From positions 1-45,164 of the IMG/VR virus record IMGVR_UViG_3300027963_000005: DNA of 45,164 nt; one strand, 5' to 3'. The stretch comes from a virus. This document shows positions 39,584 through 45,164 of this stretch, one piece after another (position 1 is the first letter of the stretch; the number at the start of each line of letters is the position of its first letter). The notes under the pieces are model-generated. The model searched no databases. It saw only the letters and a list, made by a program, of their open reading frames with translations, and was not told the DNA's origin. The position numbers and the translations under genes were made by a program.

Positions 39584-39848
39584 TGACCCGCGCCGTGTGG
39601 TCAAAGTCGGCGTGCCTGGCATGTCCGACCTGCTGGCCGTGGTAGCCGTGCAGATCACCGAAGATATGGTCGGCAAGACCGTCGGCGTGGCCGTGGCGGC
39701 TGAGATCAAAACCGACACGGGCAAGCAGCGGCCCAACCAGCGACTGTGGCAGGACGCGTTCCAGCGGCGTGGGGGCATTTATGCGCTCATCCGCTCACCG
39801 GCTGAAATGCTGGGCCTGATTGCGAGGGTGCAGCGTGGTGAATGGTGA
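39477..39848 (+). CDS. VRR-NUC nuclease
   Basis: A 123-residue nuclease of the VRR-NUC family, used by phages in replication or recombination. Start at GTG 39477 gives the typical opening RNAETNIQNACLLAAGSDSSVLVWRQQSGVLRAF. The active site follows: GVPGMSDLLAVV (aspartate), VAAEIKTDTGKQRPNQRLWQDAF (E-x-K), then GGIYALIRSPAEM. It overlaps the zinc-ribbon gene upstream by 107 bases and the next gene by 11. Relatives of this size act on branched DNA. Confidence 0.85.
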   Translation: MRNAETNIQNACLLAAGSDSSVLVWRQQSGVLRAFDDPRRVVKVGVPGMSDLLAVVAVQITEDMVGKTVGVAVAAEIKTDTGKQRPNQRLWQDAFQRRGGIYALIRSPAEMLGLIARVQRGEW

Positions 39849-40068
39849 CCTGATCGGCATGGTGCACGCCGAGCGTTGTGGCATGCGCTGCGGGCTGTAC
39901 GTATTCCCCGATAAGACCTACCGGCTGCGCTTTAACCTTGGCGTGGGCTGGCTGCCGACGCCGTTTCGCGAGAATTCGAAGGCGTGGACGGCTCTGTTCA
40001 ACACTGCCAGCTACAGCGACACGGAAGTCGAAATGCTGCGCAAAATCTGCAAGCCACAGCCATATTAG
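39838..40068 (+). CDS. Small protein, unknown function
   Basis: A 76-residue protein. Start GTG 39838 is chosen over 39835 because GAGGGTG is then at a better distance; the difference is one residue. Contains MVHAERCGMRCGLYVFPDKTYRLRFNLGVGWLP and a helical end. The FNTASYSDTEVEMLRKIC part looks like a small conserved phage element. Ends before the terminator-like stem at 40076. Confidence 0.5.
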   Translation: MNGDLIGMVHAERCGMRCGLYVFPDKTYRLRFNLGVGWLPTPFRENSKAWTALFNTASYSDTEVEMLRKICKPQPY

Positions 40069-40075
40069 GCTAAGG

Positions 40076-40103
40076 CTATTGGCCGGCCAAACCCAATAGT
40101 TTT
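40076..40103 (+). terminator. Terminator-like stem before second early promoter
   Basis: CTATTGG / CCAATAG with a ten-base loop is followed by TTTT. The overlapping TTGGCCGGCCAA is a 12-bp perfect palindrome. It partly overlaps the promoter block starting at 40094. Confidence 0.5.
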
Positions 40104-40147
40104 AATTGTGTTTACGATGTAAATACTTGGTTTATAGTTCAACACAT
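40094..40147 (+). promoter_or_regulatory. Early promoter with TTTAC-N3-GTAAA operator, copy 2
   Basis: -35 TTTACG (40111-40116), 16-base spacer, -10 TATAGT (40133-40138), then TTCAACACAT. The palindrome TTTACGATGTAAA (40111-40123) covers the -35 box. Nearly the same 54 bases as at 36940-36993 (47 matches). Drives the genes from 40185. Confidence 0.75.
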
Positions 40148-40184
40148 GGCAGCGACGCCATGTAACTAAACCAAGGAGCTGAAA

Positions 40185-40400
40185 ATGAACACTTACCAAG
40201 TCAAAATCACACACGCACAGATCGGCTGGACGACTGTGATTACCGCCGAAACTGCCAAGGCAGCAGCCAAGCTGGTCGGCAGCCTTGCTGTTGGTGTGGC
40301 CTGCTATATGACCCACGCCGCTGTGGTCAACAACATTGAGACCTTCACCTTTGAATCGCTGATCGGCAGCACAGCCGTCGTGGAAGTGGTGGTGGCTTAA
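40185..40400 (+). CDS. Small early protein, unknown function
   Basis: A 71-residue protein directly after the second early promoter, behind AACCAAGGAG. NTYQVKITHAQIGWTTVITAETAKAAAKLVGSLAVGVACYMTHAAVVNNIETF: a small alternating strand-helix-strand fold with no charged catalytic cluster. It ends exactly one base before the next gene. Confidence 0.6.
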   Translation: MNTYQVKITHAQIGWTTVITAETAKAAAKLVGSLAVGVACYMTHAAVVNNIETFTFESLIGSTAVVEVVVA

Positions 40401-40733
40401 ATGATCAAATTCAACAAATTCAACGTCACCAACGGCACACTCAAGGCCCGCGTGTCTTACAGCCTCGACAACCGCATGGACGGCCGCAAGTGCGTGACCA
40501 TTTACGCCAAGGACTACAACCGCGACCTCGGCCGCATGCTGCCGGAGGAATACTTCAACGACACGGACGCCTCGACCGACTATTTCGAGATGGGCCGCGT
40601 GGTGTTGTTTGAGACCAGCCCACACTACGATGCAGCCCGTGCCGCCGCGCTGGGTAAGCTGGCCGACGATGCGGCACGCTTTGCCGTCAACCGCGCCAAG
40701 CTGGCCGTCGCCTATGGGGTGGCCACATGCTGA
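40401..40733 (+). CDS. Small early protein, unknown function
   Basis: A 110-residue protein starting directly after the previous stop. FNKFNVTNGTLKARVSYSLDNRMDGRKCVTIYAKDYNRDLGRMLPEEYFNDTDASTDYFE resembles other small phage early proteins with a beta sheet and a helical end. I know of no function. It overlaps the next gene by seven bases. Confidence 0.6.
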   Translation: MIKFNKFNVTNGTLKARVSYSLDNRMDGRKCVTIYAKDYNRDLGRMLPEEYFNDTDASTDYFEMGRVVLFETSPHYDAARAAALGKLADDAARFAVNRAKLAVAYGVATC

Positions 40734-40888
40734 ACACCGACGACCTCCGCCAGATCGCGGATGCTATCGTGGCCGATATTGCGGCTGCCACGCCTGAGCA
40801 GGTGCTGGCGGCGACGGCCCAGCTCATGGCCGCGCACTCCATGCTTCGCAGCGCTATCAGCGAGGCCGAAAACAACCAACCAACCTAA
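40727..40888 (+). CDS. Small helical protein, unknown function
   Basis: A 53-residue protein from ATG 40727, overlapping the previous stop. LNTDDLRQIADAIVADIAAATPEQVLAATAQLMAAHSMLRSAISEAE is almost completely helical and alanine-rich. Function unknown. Confidence 0.5.
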   Translation: MLNTDDLRQIADAIVADIAAATPEQVLAATAQLMAAHSMLRSAISEAENNQPT

Positions 40889-40893
40889 AAACC

Positions 40894-41100
40894 ATGCAAC
40901 CTGAATTATTTAAACCCGAAGCCCGCCCCACCAAGGCGGCGATCATCCCCACCACGGCCACGTCACGCACCATGAGCTTATGGGAGCGCGGCACGTATGT
41001 ACCGGAGCCCCAGCACACCCCAGTACGGCCTGGCGCGCTGGACTACAAAAACCTGCCATCGCGCGGCTTTGGGGCCGACCCACGCGATGAGGGGCAATAA
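40894..41100 (+). CDS. Small proline-rich protein, unknown function
   Basis: A 68-residue protein from ATG 40894. The MQPELFKPEARPTKAAIIPTTATSRTMSLWERGTYVP opening includes a Pro-rich, flexible segment. The end PVRPGALDYKNLPSRGFG is also Pro-rich. Overlaps the next gene by 14 bases. Not recognised. Confidence 0.5.
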   Translation: MQPELFKPEARPTKAAIIPTTATSRTMSLWERGTYVPEPQHTPVRPGALDYKNLPSRGFGADPRDEGQ

Positions 41101-41314
41101 ATTGACACCAGCGGAAAGAAAACAGGCGTTCGACGCGCTGTATGACGCACTGCCTGGCAGCAACGCCGACAAGGTGCGCACCATTAGCCGCGTGCTATTT
41201 TGTAAGCCGAACACGGTGAGAATTTGGCACCTGAAGGCGCCGACCCGAATTATTCCTGAAGCGAAGCTGCGGATGCTTATGCGGGAGTTTGGGGCTGGGC
41301 AGAATCGGGTATGA
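41087..41314 (+). CDS. Small HTH DNA-binding protein
   Basis: A 75-residue protein from ATG 41087 (an in-frame TTG 41102, with GAGGGG at a good distance, is the alternative). The helical segment KVRTISRVLFCKPNTVRIWHLKAPTRIIPEAKLRMLMREF reads as a helix-turn-helix of the Cro/YdaS type. It is the last gene before the replication protein and may control it or the late region. Confidence 0.6.
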   Translation: MRGNKLTPAERKQAFDALYDALPGSNADKVRTISRVLFCKPNTVRIWHLKAPTRIIPEAKLRMLMREFGAGQNRV

Positions 41315-41365
41315 TTTGTTCGGGCTTGATCGCGGGTAGCTCCTGCGGTGACGAGCGGCCAAACC

Positions 41366-41400
41366 TCAGACGCGGCTGCGCCCTATTTTTTTGCGTCTGA
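41366..41400 (+). other. Stem-loop leader upstream of primase
   Basis: TCAGACGC / GCGTCTGA, a perfect eight-bp stem, encloses GGC-TGC-GCC and a run of seven Ts. The T-run sits inside the outer stem, so the two structures (outer stem, or inner hairpin plus T-run as a terminator) exclude each other, as in an attenuator. A 16-codon ORF follows. Confidence 0.5.
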
Positions 41401-41416
41401 ATTCTCTGAGGGAAAT

Positions 41417-41467
41417 ATGAATCACACAACTGCGCGCATCGACGCCTCAATTAAGGGGGCTGTATGA
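41417..41467 (+). CDS. Leader peptide of the primase gene, 16 residues
   Basis: MNHTTARIDASIKGAV from ATG 41417 behind GAGGGAAAT; its stop overlaps the primase start (ATGA at 41464). Size, overlap and the alternative stem-loop just upstream suggest translational coupling or attenuation of the primase gene. No function of the peptide itself is expected. Confidence 0.45.
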   Translation: MNHTTARIDASIKGAV

Positions 41468-43938
41468 GCGCTCTACCACTACCGCAGCAAGACCTATTGC
41501 CAGCCGACCTGATGGCCCGCCCCCAGTGGCTGTGCTGGAAGTTTGTGACTAAGGACGGCGCTAAAAAACCCAGCAAGATTCCCTACTACGCCACCACCGG
41601 CGAAACGCGCAAGGGTGGGCAGGGCGACGAATCCGATCGCGCCAATCTGGTGGACTACGACACTGCCATGGAGGCTGCAGCGCTGCGCGACTTCGACGGC
41701 GTGGGCTTTGCGTTTCTGCCAGGCGATGGGCTCATCGGCATCGACCTCGACGGGTGTTTCAACACCGACGACGCCGAGCGCGAGAACCGCGCACGCTCCA
41801 TCATTTCGGCATGCGGCAGTTACACCGAGCTAAGCCCAAGCGGTAACGGGGCACACATCATCGTTAAGGGCGAGACCCAGACATTTAAGTCAAACGAGCT
41901 GGGCATCGAGGTGTTTTGCGGCCGCCAGTTTTTTACGGTCACCGGCCAGCCCATGGCGGGCACGCCGTCGGAGGTGAGCGCCATCAACGCTGAGGTGCTG
42001 GAGAAGCTGCGCCGCACGGTTAAAGGCGCGCAACAGGCCACACCAGCTCCTGCTCGGCCTGCGGGCGCACAAGGCGAAAACACGGCCGCTAAGATTGAAT
42101 CAGCGCTGGCCATGATCAACCCCGACTGCGGATATGACGACTGGATGCGCGTCGGCATGGCAATCAACAACGAGCTGGGCGACGCCGGCCTGAGCGTGTG
42201 GGACTATTGGAGCAGCCGTGGCACCAAGTACAGCGGCTCGCGCGACTTAGAGGGGCACTGGCGCAGCTTTAAGGGCGACGGCGTGACTGTGGCCACGCTG
42301 TTTAAGATGGCTATGGATGCCGGCTGGCGGCCTCCCAAACCCGTGCTGGTGGCGCAAGCCCCAGCGCGTAGCGTTGACCCTGAGACTGGCGCAATATTGC
42401 CCGATGCGCCGACACCGTCGAACGACAACGGCCCCGCGGATGCATGGGGCCAGCCGATTGATATTTTTGGCGTGCAGCAGCCGCCAGCGTTGCCCTACGA
42501 CGTGCTGCCCGATTCGCTGGTGGCGTATGTGCGCGACCAGTCGGGTCTGACTGGCTGCGACCCCGCAATCATCGGCATGGGTGCATTGGTGGCCGCGGCT
42601 GCCTGCATTACCGATGGCATCAAGCTGCAACCCAAGCGGCACGACCCCACATGGACGGAATCGGCGCGTTTATGGGTGGCTTTCGTTGGCGACCCATCGA
42701 CCAAAAAATCACCGGCCATCAGCAAGGCTGTGCGCCACGTCAAGCGGCTCGACCACCGCATGGCCGAGGAAAACGCCGCGACGTTCTCGGATTACAAATG
42801 GCAGCACGACGCATGGAAGGACGCCAAGAAGGCCGACAAAAACGCGGCATCACTGGAGCCCGAAAAGCCCGCCACCAAGCGCCTGCTGGTTGAGGACATC
42901 ACGGTCGAGGCACTGACCGAAGTGCTGAAGGACAATCCCCGCGGCGTGCTTACGCTCAAGGATGAGCTGACCGGCTGGTTTGCCAGCATGGACGCCTACA
43001 AGGGCGCCAACAAGGGCGCGAGCATGGACAGGGCGCACTGGCTGGAGGCCTACAACGGCGGGCGCCGCTCCATCGACCGCATTACCCGCGGCACGGTGAT
43101 CGTTCCCAACTGGTCAACCTGCATCATCGGCGGCGTGCAGCCCGACATGATCAGACGCGTGGCCAGCGGCATGGGCAACGACGGCCTGCTGCAGCGCTTT
43201 ATGGTGATCGTGGCTCGCCCCGCGGTGTTGGACGATGACCGAGCTCCAGACCTTGGGGCTATGGACGAATTCGGGCGGCTATTCGACAAGCTCGAAGCCC
43301 TTGGGCCAGCGGACACCGTGGTGCGTTTGACCGAATCTGCACACCAGTCGCGTGAACGTGTGGCCAAATACGCCAAGCGCTTGATCGACGCATTAGATCA
43401 CCCACACCTGCAGGCATGGCTGGGCAAATGGGACGGTTTATATGCCCGCCTGCTGCTGCTTTACCATGTGATCGAATGCGCTGGCATGAACGTGTACCCA
43501 ACCAGCCGCGATGTCACCGCGGACGTGGCCAACAAGGTGGAGCGCCTATTGTGTGGCGTGCTTCTGCACCACGCGATTCATTTCTACACTGAGGTGGTGG
43601 ACGCAAACGATAAGCAAGAGCACATCCGCCAGCTGGGGCGCCTGATCTTGGCCAAGGGCTACACGCGCATCACCAAGCGCGACATCACCGTGTCGTGGAA
43701 GGCCAGCCGACGCATGGAGTGGTGGGAGCTGCGGCAGGTCATTGACGCCATGTGCACCATGGACTGGTTGCAACCTGACATGATGGCCATCGATACGGAT
43801 GGCAAACCGCGGGCTTGGCATGTGAACCAGCAGGCGCATACCAAGTTTAGCGCTGCAGCACAACGCGAGATCGACCGGCGACGCGATGCGGTCGAGGCCA
43901 TGCGTGAGCTAAGGAGTGAATACGCGAGCGAGGACTAA
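41464..43938 (+). CDS. Replication protein: primase-polymerase, PriCT-2 and DUF3987 helicase
   Basis: An 824-residue replication initiator and primase/helicase fusion. N-terminal primase-polymerase-like part (residues 1-185): WLCWKFVTKDGAKKPSKIPY, GIDLDGCFN with the D-x-D metal site, and LSPSGNGAHIIVKG. PriCT-2 linker (about 205-285): IESALAMINPDCGYDDWMRVGMAINNEL and WRSFKG. DUF3987 ATPase (about 345-760): GDPSTKKSPAISKAV as Walker A, LTLKDELTGWFASMD as Walker B, IIGGVQPDMI and TRDVTAD. It probably opens the phage origin and synthesises primers without a host primase. The ATG overlaps the leader peptide stop; GGGGGC precedes it. Confidence 0.9.
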   Translation: MSALPLPQQDLLPADLMARPQWLCWKFVTKDGAKKPSKIPYYATTGETRKGGQGDESDRANLVDYDTAMEAAALRDFDGVGFAFLPGDGLIGIDLDGCFNTDDAERENRARSIISACGSYTELSPSGNGAHIIVKGETQTFKSNELGIEVFCGRQFFTVTGQPMAGTPSEVSAINAEVLEKLRRTVKGAQQATPAPARPAGAQGENTAAKIESALAMINPDCGYDDWMRVGMAINNELGDAGLSVWDYWSSRGTKYSGSRDLEGHWRSFKGDGVTVATLFKMAMDAGWRPPKPVLVAQAPARSVDPETGAILPDAPTPSNDNGPADAWGQPIDIFGVQQPPALPYDVLPDSLVAYVRDQSGLTGCDPAIIGMGALVAAAACITDGIKLQPKRHDPTWTESARLWVAFVGDPSTKKSPAISKAVRHVKRLDHRMAEENAATFSDYKWQHDAWKDAKKADKNAASLEPEKPATKRLLVEDITVEALTEVLKDNPRGVLTLKDELTGWFASMDAYKGANKGASMDRAHWLEAYNGGRRSIDRITRGTVIVPNWSTCIIGGVQPDMIRRVASGMGNDGLLQRFMVIVARPAVLDDDRAPDLGAMDEFGRLFDKLEALGPADTVVRLTESAHQSRERVAKYAKRLIDALDHPHLQAWLGKWDGLYARLLLLYHVIECAGMNVYPTSRDVTADVANKVERLLCGVLLHHAIHFYTEVVDANDKQEHIRQLGRLILAKGYTRITKRDITVSWKASRRMEWWELRQVIDAMCTMDWLQPDMMAIDTDGKPRAWHVNQQAHTKFSAAAQREIDRRRDAVEAMRELRSEYASED

Positions 43939-43942
43939 CCTA

Positions 43943-44010
43943 TACAACAAAGTCAACAAGCCCAGCTCAGTCTGGGCTTTTTGTTGGCCTCCAGTGTTGA
44001 CTTTGTTGTA
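43943..44010. repeat. 15-bp inverted repeat bracketing a terminator
   Basis: TACAACAAAGTCAAC (43943-43957) and its exact reverse complement (43996-44010). The inner 13 bases recur at 44098-44110 in direct orientation. The repeat surrounds the terminator at 43958-43982 and can form a long extra stem. Confidence 0.85.
43958..43982 (+). terminator. Rho-independent terminator after the replication gene
   Basis: AAGCCCAG / CTGGGCTT with a six-base loop (CTCAGT) and a T-run to 43982. It ends the early/replication transcript 19 bases after the primase stop. Confidence 0.9.
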
Positions 44011-44097
44011 CGTGTGCGTAAGACAGAAGTGTTTTTATATATTTATTTCATAATATAAAATATATGCGCGAAATACTTTTATTCCCGCGCGTACGTG

Positions 44098-44162
44098 CAA
44101 CAAAGTCAACACACCCACAAGCTGGCACATGGATGTGGAACACACCCAAAAGCTGGCGCATG
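44098..44162 (+). repeat. Third CAACAAAGTCAAC copy and 24-base direct repeats
   Basis: CAACAAAGTCAAC is at 44098-44110. Overlapping it, a 24-base unit at 44108-44131 recurs at 44139-44162 with two mismatches (period 31 bases; core AAGCTGGC followed by CATG). Repeats with about three-turn spacing next to terS would suit binding sites of the terminase small subunit or of the replication protein. Confidence 0.7.
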
Positions 44163-44447
44163 CGGCTCGATCGATCTAGACGCGCTACAAGCGATTTAAA
44201 CACATTGGACATATCCACCCACCAACCACACCAATAAAACGCGCTGCGGGGCGATCTGATGCGTTCTAGTGGTATTGGTGGGGTGGGGGTACGTGTCAAG
44301 GTACTCCTAGGAGGGGGAGCCTCGGGGGTTAAGCAGCACCCCAAACCGTGGCCTGCGATAGATTTTGAGATGGGTTTAAAGGGCATAAGAGCCGCCCCGT
44401 ATATGATTTCCAGTTATATAGAACAAAACCGCAAGTTTTTTGCAGGT

Positions 44448-44476
44448 TTGCGAACCTCGGTTTGCGAAGTTATACT
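44448..44476 (+). promoter_or_regulatory. Sigma70-type promoter of terS
   Basis: -35 TTGCGA (44448-44453), 17-base spacer, -10 TATACT (44471-44476). The -10 lies only eight bases before the terS ATG, so the transcript would start at or almost at the start codon. AGGTT-TGCG-AACCT, a palindrome, covers the -35 and GGTTTGCGAA occurs twice (44445 and 44459), suggesting a bound activator or repressor. Confidence 0.6.
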
Positions 44477-44484
44477 TTGCACCC

Positions 44485-45063
44485 ATGGAGAGCGAACTAA
44501 TCCCAATTCGAGAAGCCGCCCGGCGGCTTGGCGTGTCTGACACCGCCATTCGCAAAGCTATTGCAGCGGGCAGGGTGAGCATTGCCGGCCGAACCGAGAC
44601 AAGTGATCGCCCCCTGCTGGCGTGGCCGCAGGCCGAACAGGACTGGCTGCGCAACACCAACCAGAACATGCGCAGCCACGTCGGCAATCGCGGCTCCAAA
44701 GTACGGAAAAGCGACCCGCCGCCCGTCGTCAAGCTGTTGACCAACACCGACACCTCAGACGCTGGCGAGCTGGGCGTGCCAGGCCTGAACGAATCGAAGG
44801 CCAAAAAGGAAAAATACTTGGCCGAGCTGGCGCGAATTGATTTCGAGAAGGCAGAAGGCAAGCTGATGGAGGTCGAGAAGATCAAGGCCTCGGCTTTTAA
44901 GGTTGCCCGCACTGTGCGCGACGGCCTGCTGAACCTGCCCGACCGGATTGCCCACGAGCTGGCACACGAAACCGAGGCGGCGCAGATACACAAGCGCCTG
45001 ATGGACGAAATCCGCACGGTGCTGGAAGCGTTGGCCCAGAGTAACGACCAAATTGCAGCCTGA
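44485..45063 (+). CDS. Terminase small subunit, lambda Nu1-like
   Basis: A 192-residue DNA-recognition subunit of the terminase. The N-terminal winged-HTH-like domain (LIPIREAARRLGVSDTAIRKAIAAGRVSI) matches the Nu1 type. A long charged middle (KAKKEKYLAELARIDFEKAEGKLMEVEKIKASAFKVARTVRDGLLNLPDRIAHELA) is the coiled assembly region. It would bind the repeats upstream (cosB-like) and present DNA to terL. ATG 44485 has no ribosome site, consistent with a leaderless start from the promoter at 44448. The stop overlaps terL as TGATG. Confidence 0.88.
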   Translation: MESELIPIREAARRLGVSDTAIRKAIAAGRVSIAGRTETSDRPLLAWPQAEQDWLRNTNQNMRSHVGNRGSKVRKSDPPPVVKLLTNTDTSDAGELGVPGLNESKAKKEKYLAELARIDFEKAEGKLMEVEKIKASAFKVARTVRDGLLNLPDRIAHELAHETEAAQIHKRLMDEIRTVLEALAQSNDQIAA

Positions 45064-45164
45064 TGGACGCCTACGAAGCCGCGTTTTATGAGGGATTAAA
45101 GCCTGACCGCGACCTTACGGTGTGGGAATGGGCCGACGAACACCGGTATTTATCGAGCAAAGCG
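45038..45164. repeat. Terminal overlap, right copy (circular contig)
   Basis: Exact copy of bases 1-127. Bases 45063-45164 are the first 102 bases of terL, so this stretch should be removed when the genome is closed. Confidence 0.95.
45063..45164 (+). CDS. Duplicate 5' end of terL (window artefact)
   Basis: Encodes the first 34 residues of the large terminase subunit (MDAYEAAFYEGLKPDRDLTV onward). It is not a second gene but the overlap left by circular assembly; the complete gene begins at 26. Confidence 0.9.
   Translation, partial: MDAYEAAFYEGLKPDRDLTVWEWADEHRYLSSKA

Larger units (their letters stand above)
43939..44484. other. Non-coding region, probable cos and possible origin
   Basis: 545 bases without a convincing gene between replication protein and terS. 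It holds a terminator, three copies of CAACAAAGTCAAC, a 24-base direct repeat (44108/44139), an AT-rich patch (44031-44065), CACCAATA/TATTGGTG and AACGC/GCGTT arms forming a long hairpin (44229-44280), and the palindrome CTCCTAGGAG (44304-44313) in a G-rich stretch. By lambda analogy, cos and its terS-binding sites should lie here. The AT-rich patch beside repeats would also suit an origin. Confidence 0.6.

Noticed and set aside
44229-44313. CTCCTAGGAG palindrome or the 44229-44280 hairpin as the exact cos cut site
   Set aside because: Position and symmetry are suggestive, but nothing in the sequence fixes the cut; DNA end mapping would be needed.
1-45164. CRISPR array or tRNA gene
   Set aside because: No series of spaced identical repeats and no tRNA-like cloverleaf was seen while reading both strands.

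Overview
The window is a complete circular tailed-phage genome. Its first 127 bases are repeated exactly at its end (1-127 = 45038-45164), and this join re-links the 3' end of terS to terL. The unit genome is therefore 45,037 bp. Gene order is lambda-like: terS-terL, connector, portal, S49 protease/scaffold, decoration protein, capsid, FII, U, tail tube, G/GT, tape measure, M-L-K-I-J, fibres, lysis. A long tape measure with a full M-L-K-I-J set means a long, non-contractile tail (siphovirus). A tyrosine integrase and a divergent early region make it a temperate phage. GC-rich codon use and the general style of the proteins suggest a proteobacterial host, perhaps a freshwater betaproteobacterium; this is inference, since no host gene or tRNA attachment site is visible.

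Layout. 26-13,577: packaging, head and head-tail genes on the plus strand, including an unusual block of five small virion-type genes (4,515-8,026) between portal and protease. 12,889-26,275: tail genes, with a canonical -1 frameshift site (A AAA AAC) fusing G to T, the whole lambda M-L-K-I-J tip set, a collar protein and a large AT-rich adhesin with LamG and SPRY-like domains. 26,272-26,871: one gene on the opposite strand that resembles the tail completion protein Z, which is missing from its normal place between FII and U. 26,953-28,687: lysis cassette (XhlA-like and holin-like membrane proteins, GH19 endolysin, Rz with embedded Rz1), closed by a strong terminator.

28,760-31,514 is the accessory and lysogeny end: a PAPS-reductase-family PP-loop gene under a cluster of TTTAC/GTAAA half-sites, a 700-bp GC-rich stretch rich in hairpins with no convincing gene, and the integrase. 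The PP-loop gene and the 700-bp stretch lie between two copies of a 17-bp repeat. 31,491-34,740 (minus strand) holds a small HTH regulator with a coupled mini membrane protein and a recombination operon: RecE-like exonuclease, an inserted HNH endonuclease, a RecA-like Sak4-type ATPase and an SSB-like protein. From 34,886 the plus strand carries a Cro-size HTH protein, a DUF4406 protein, a superfamily II helicase, about twenty very small early genes (several of 24-80 codons, some only a single membrane helix), a VRR-NUC nuclease and a primase-polymerase/PriCT-2/DUF3987 replication protein. A 545-bp non-coding region (43,939-44,484) with repeats probably contains cos and possibly the origin, and leads into terS.

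Regulation visible in the sequence: two nearly identical early promoters (36,940 and 40,094) and a relative at 34,826, each with a TTTACG -35 box inside a TTTAC-N3-GTAAA (or near-match) palindrome; the same palindrome occurs in front of the PP-loop gene. The translation-start element AACCAAGGAG is repeated before five early genes on both strands. Predicted functions come from motif and gene-order recognition only; no database search was run.
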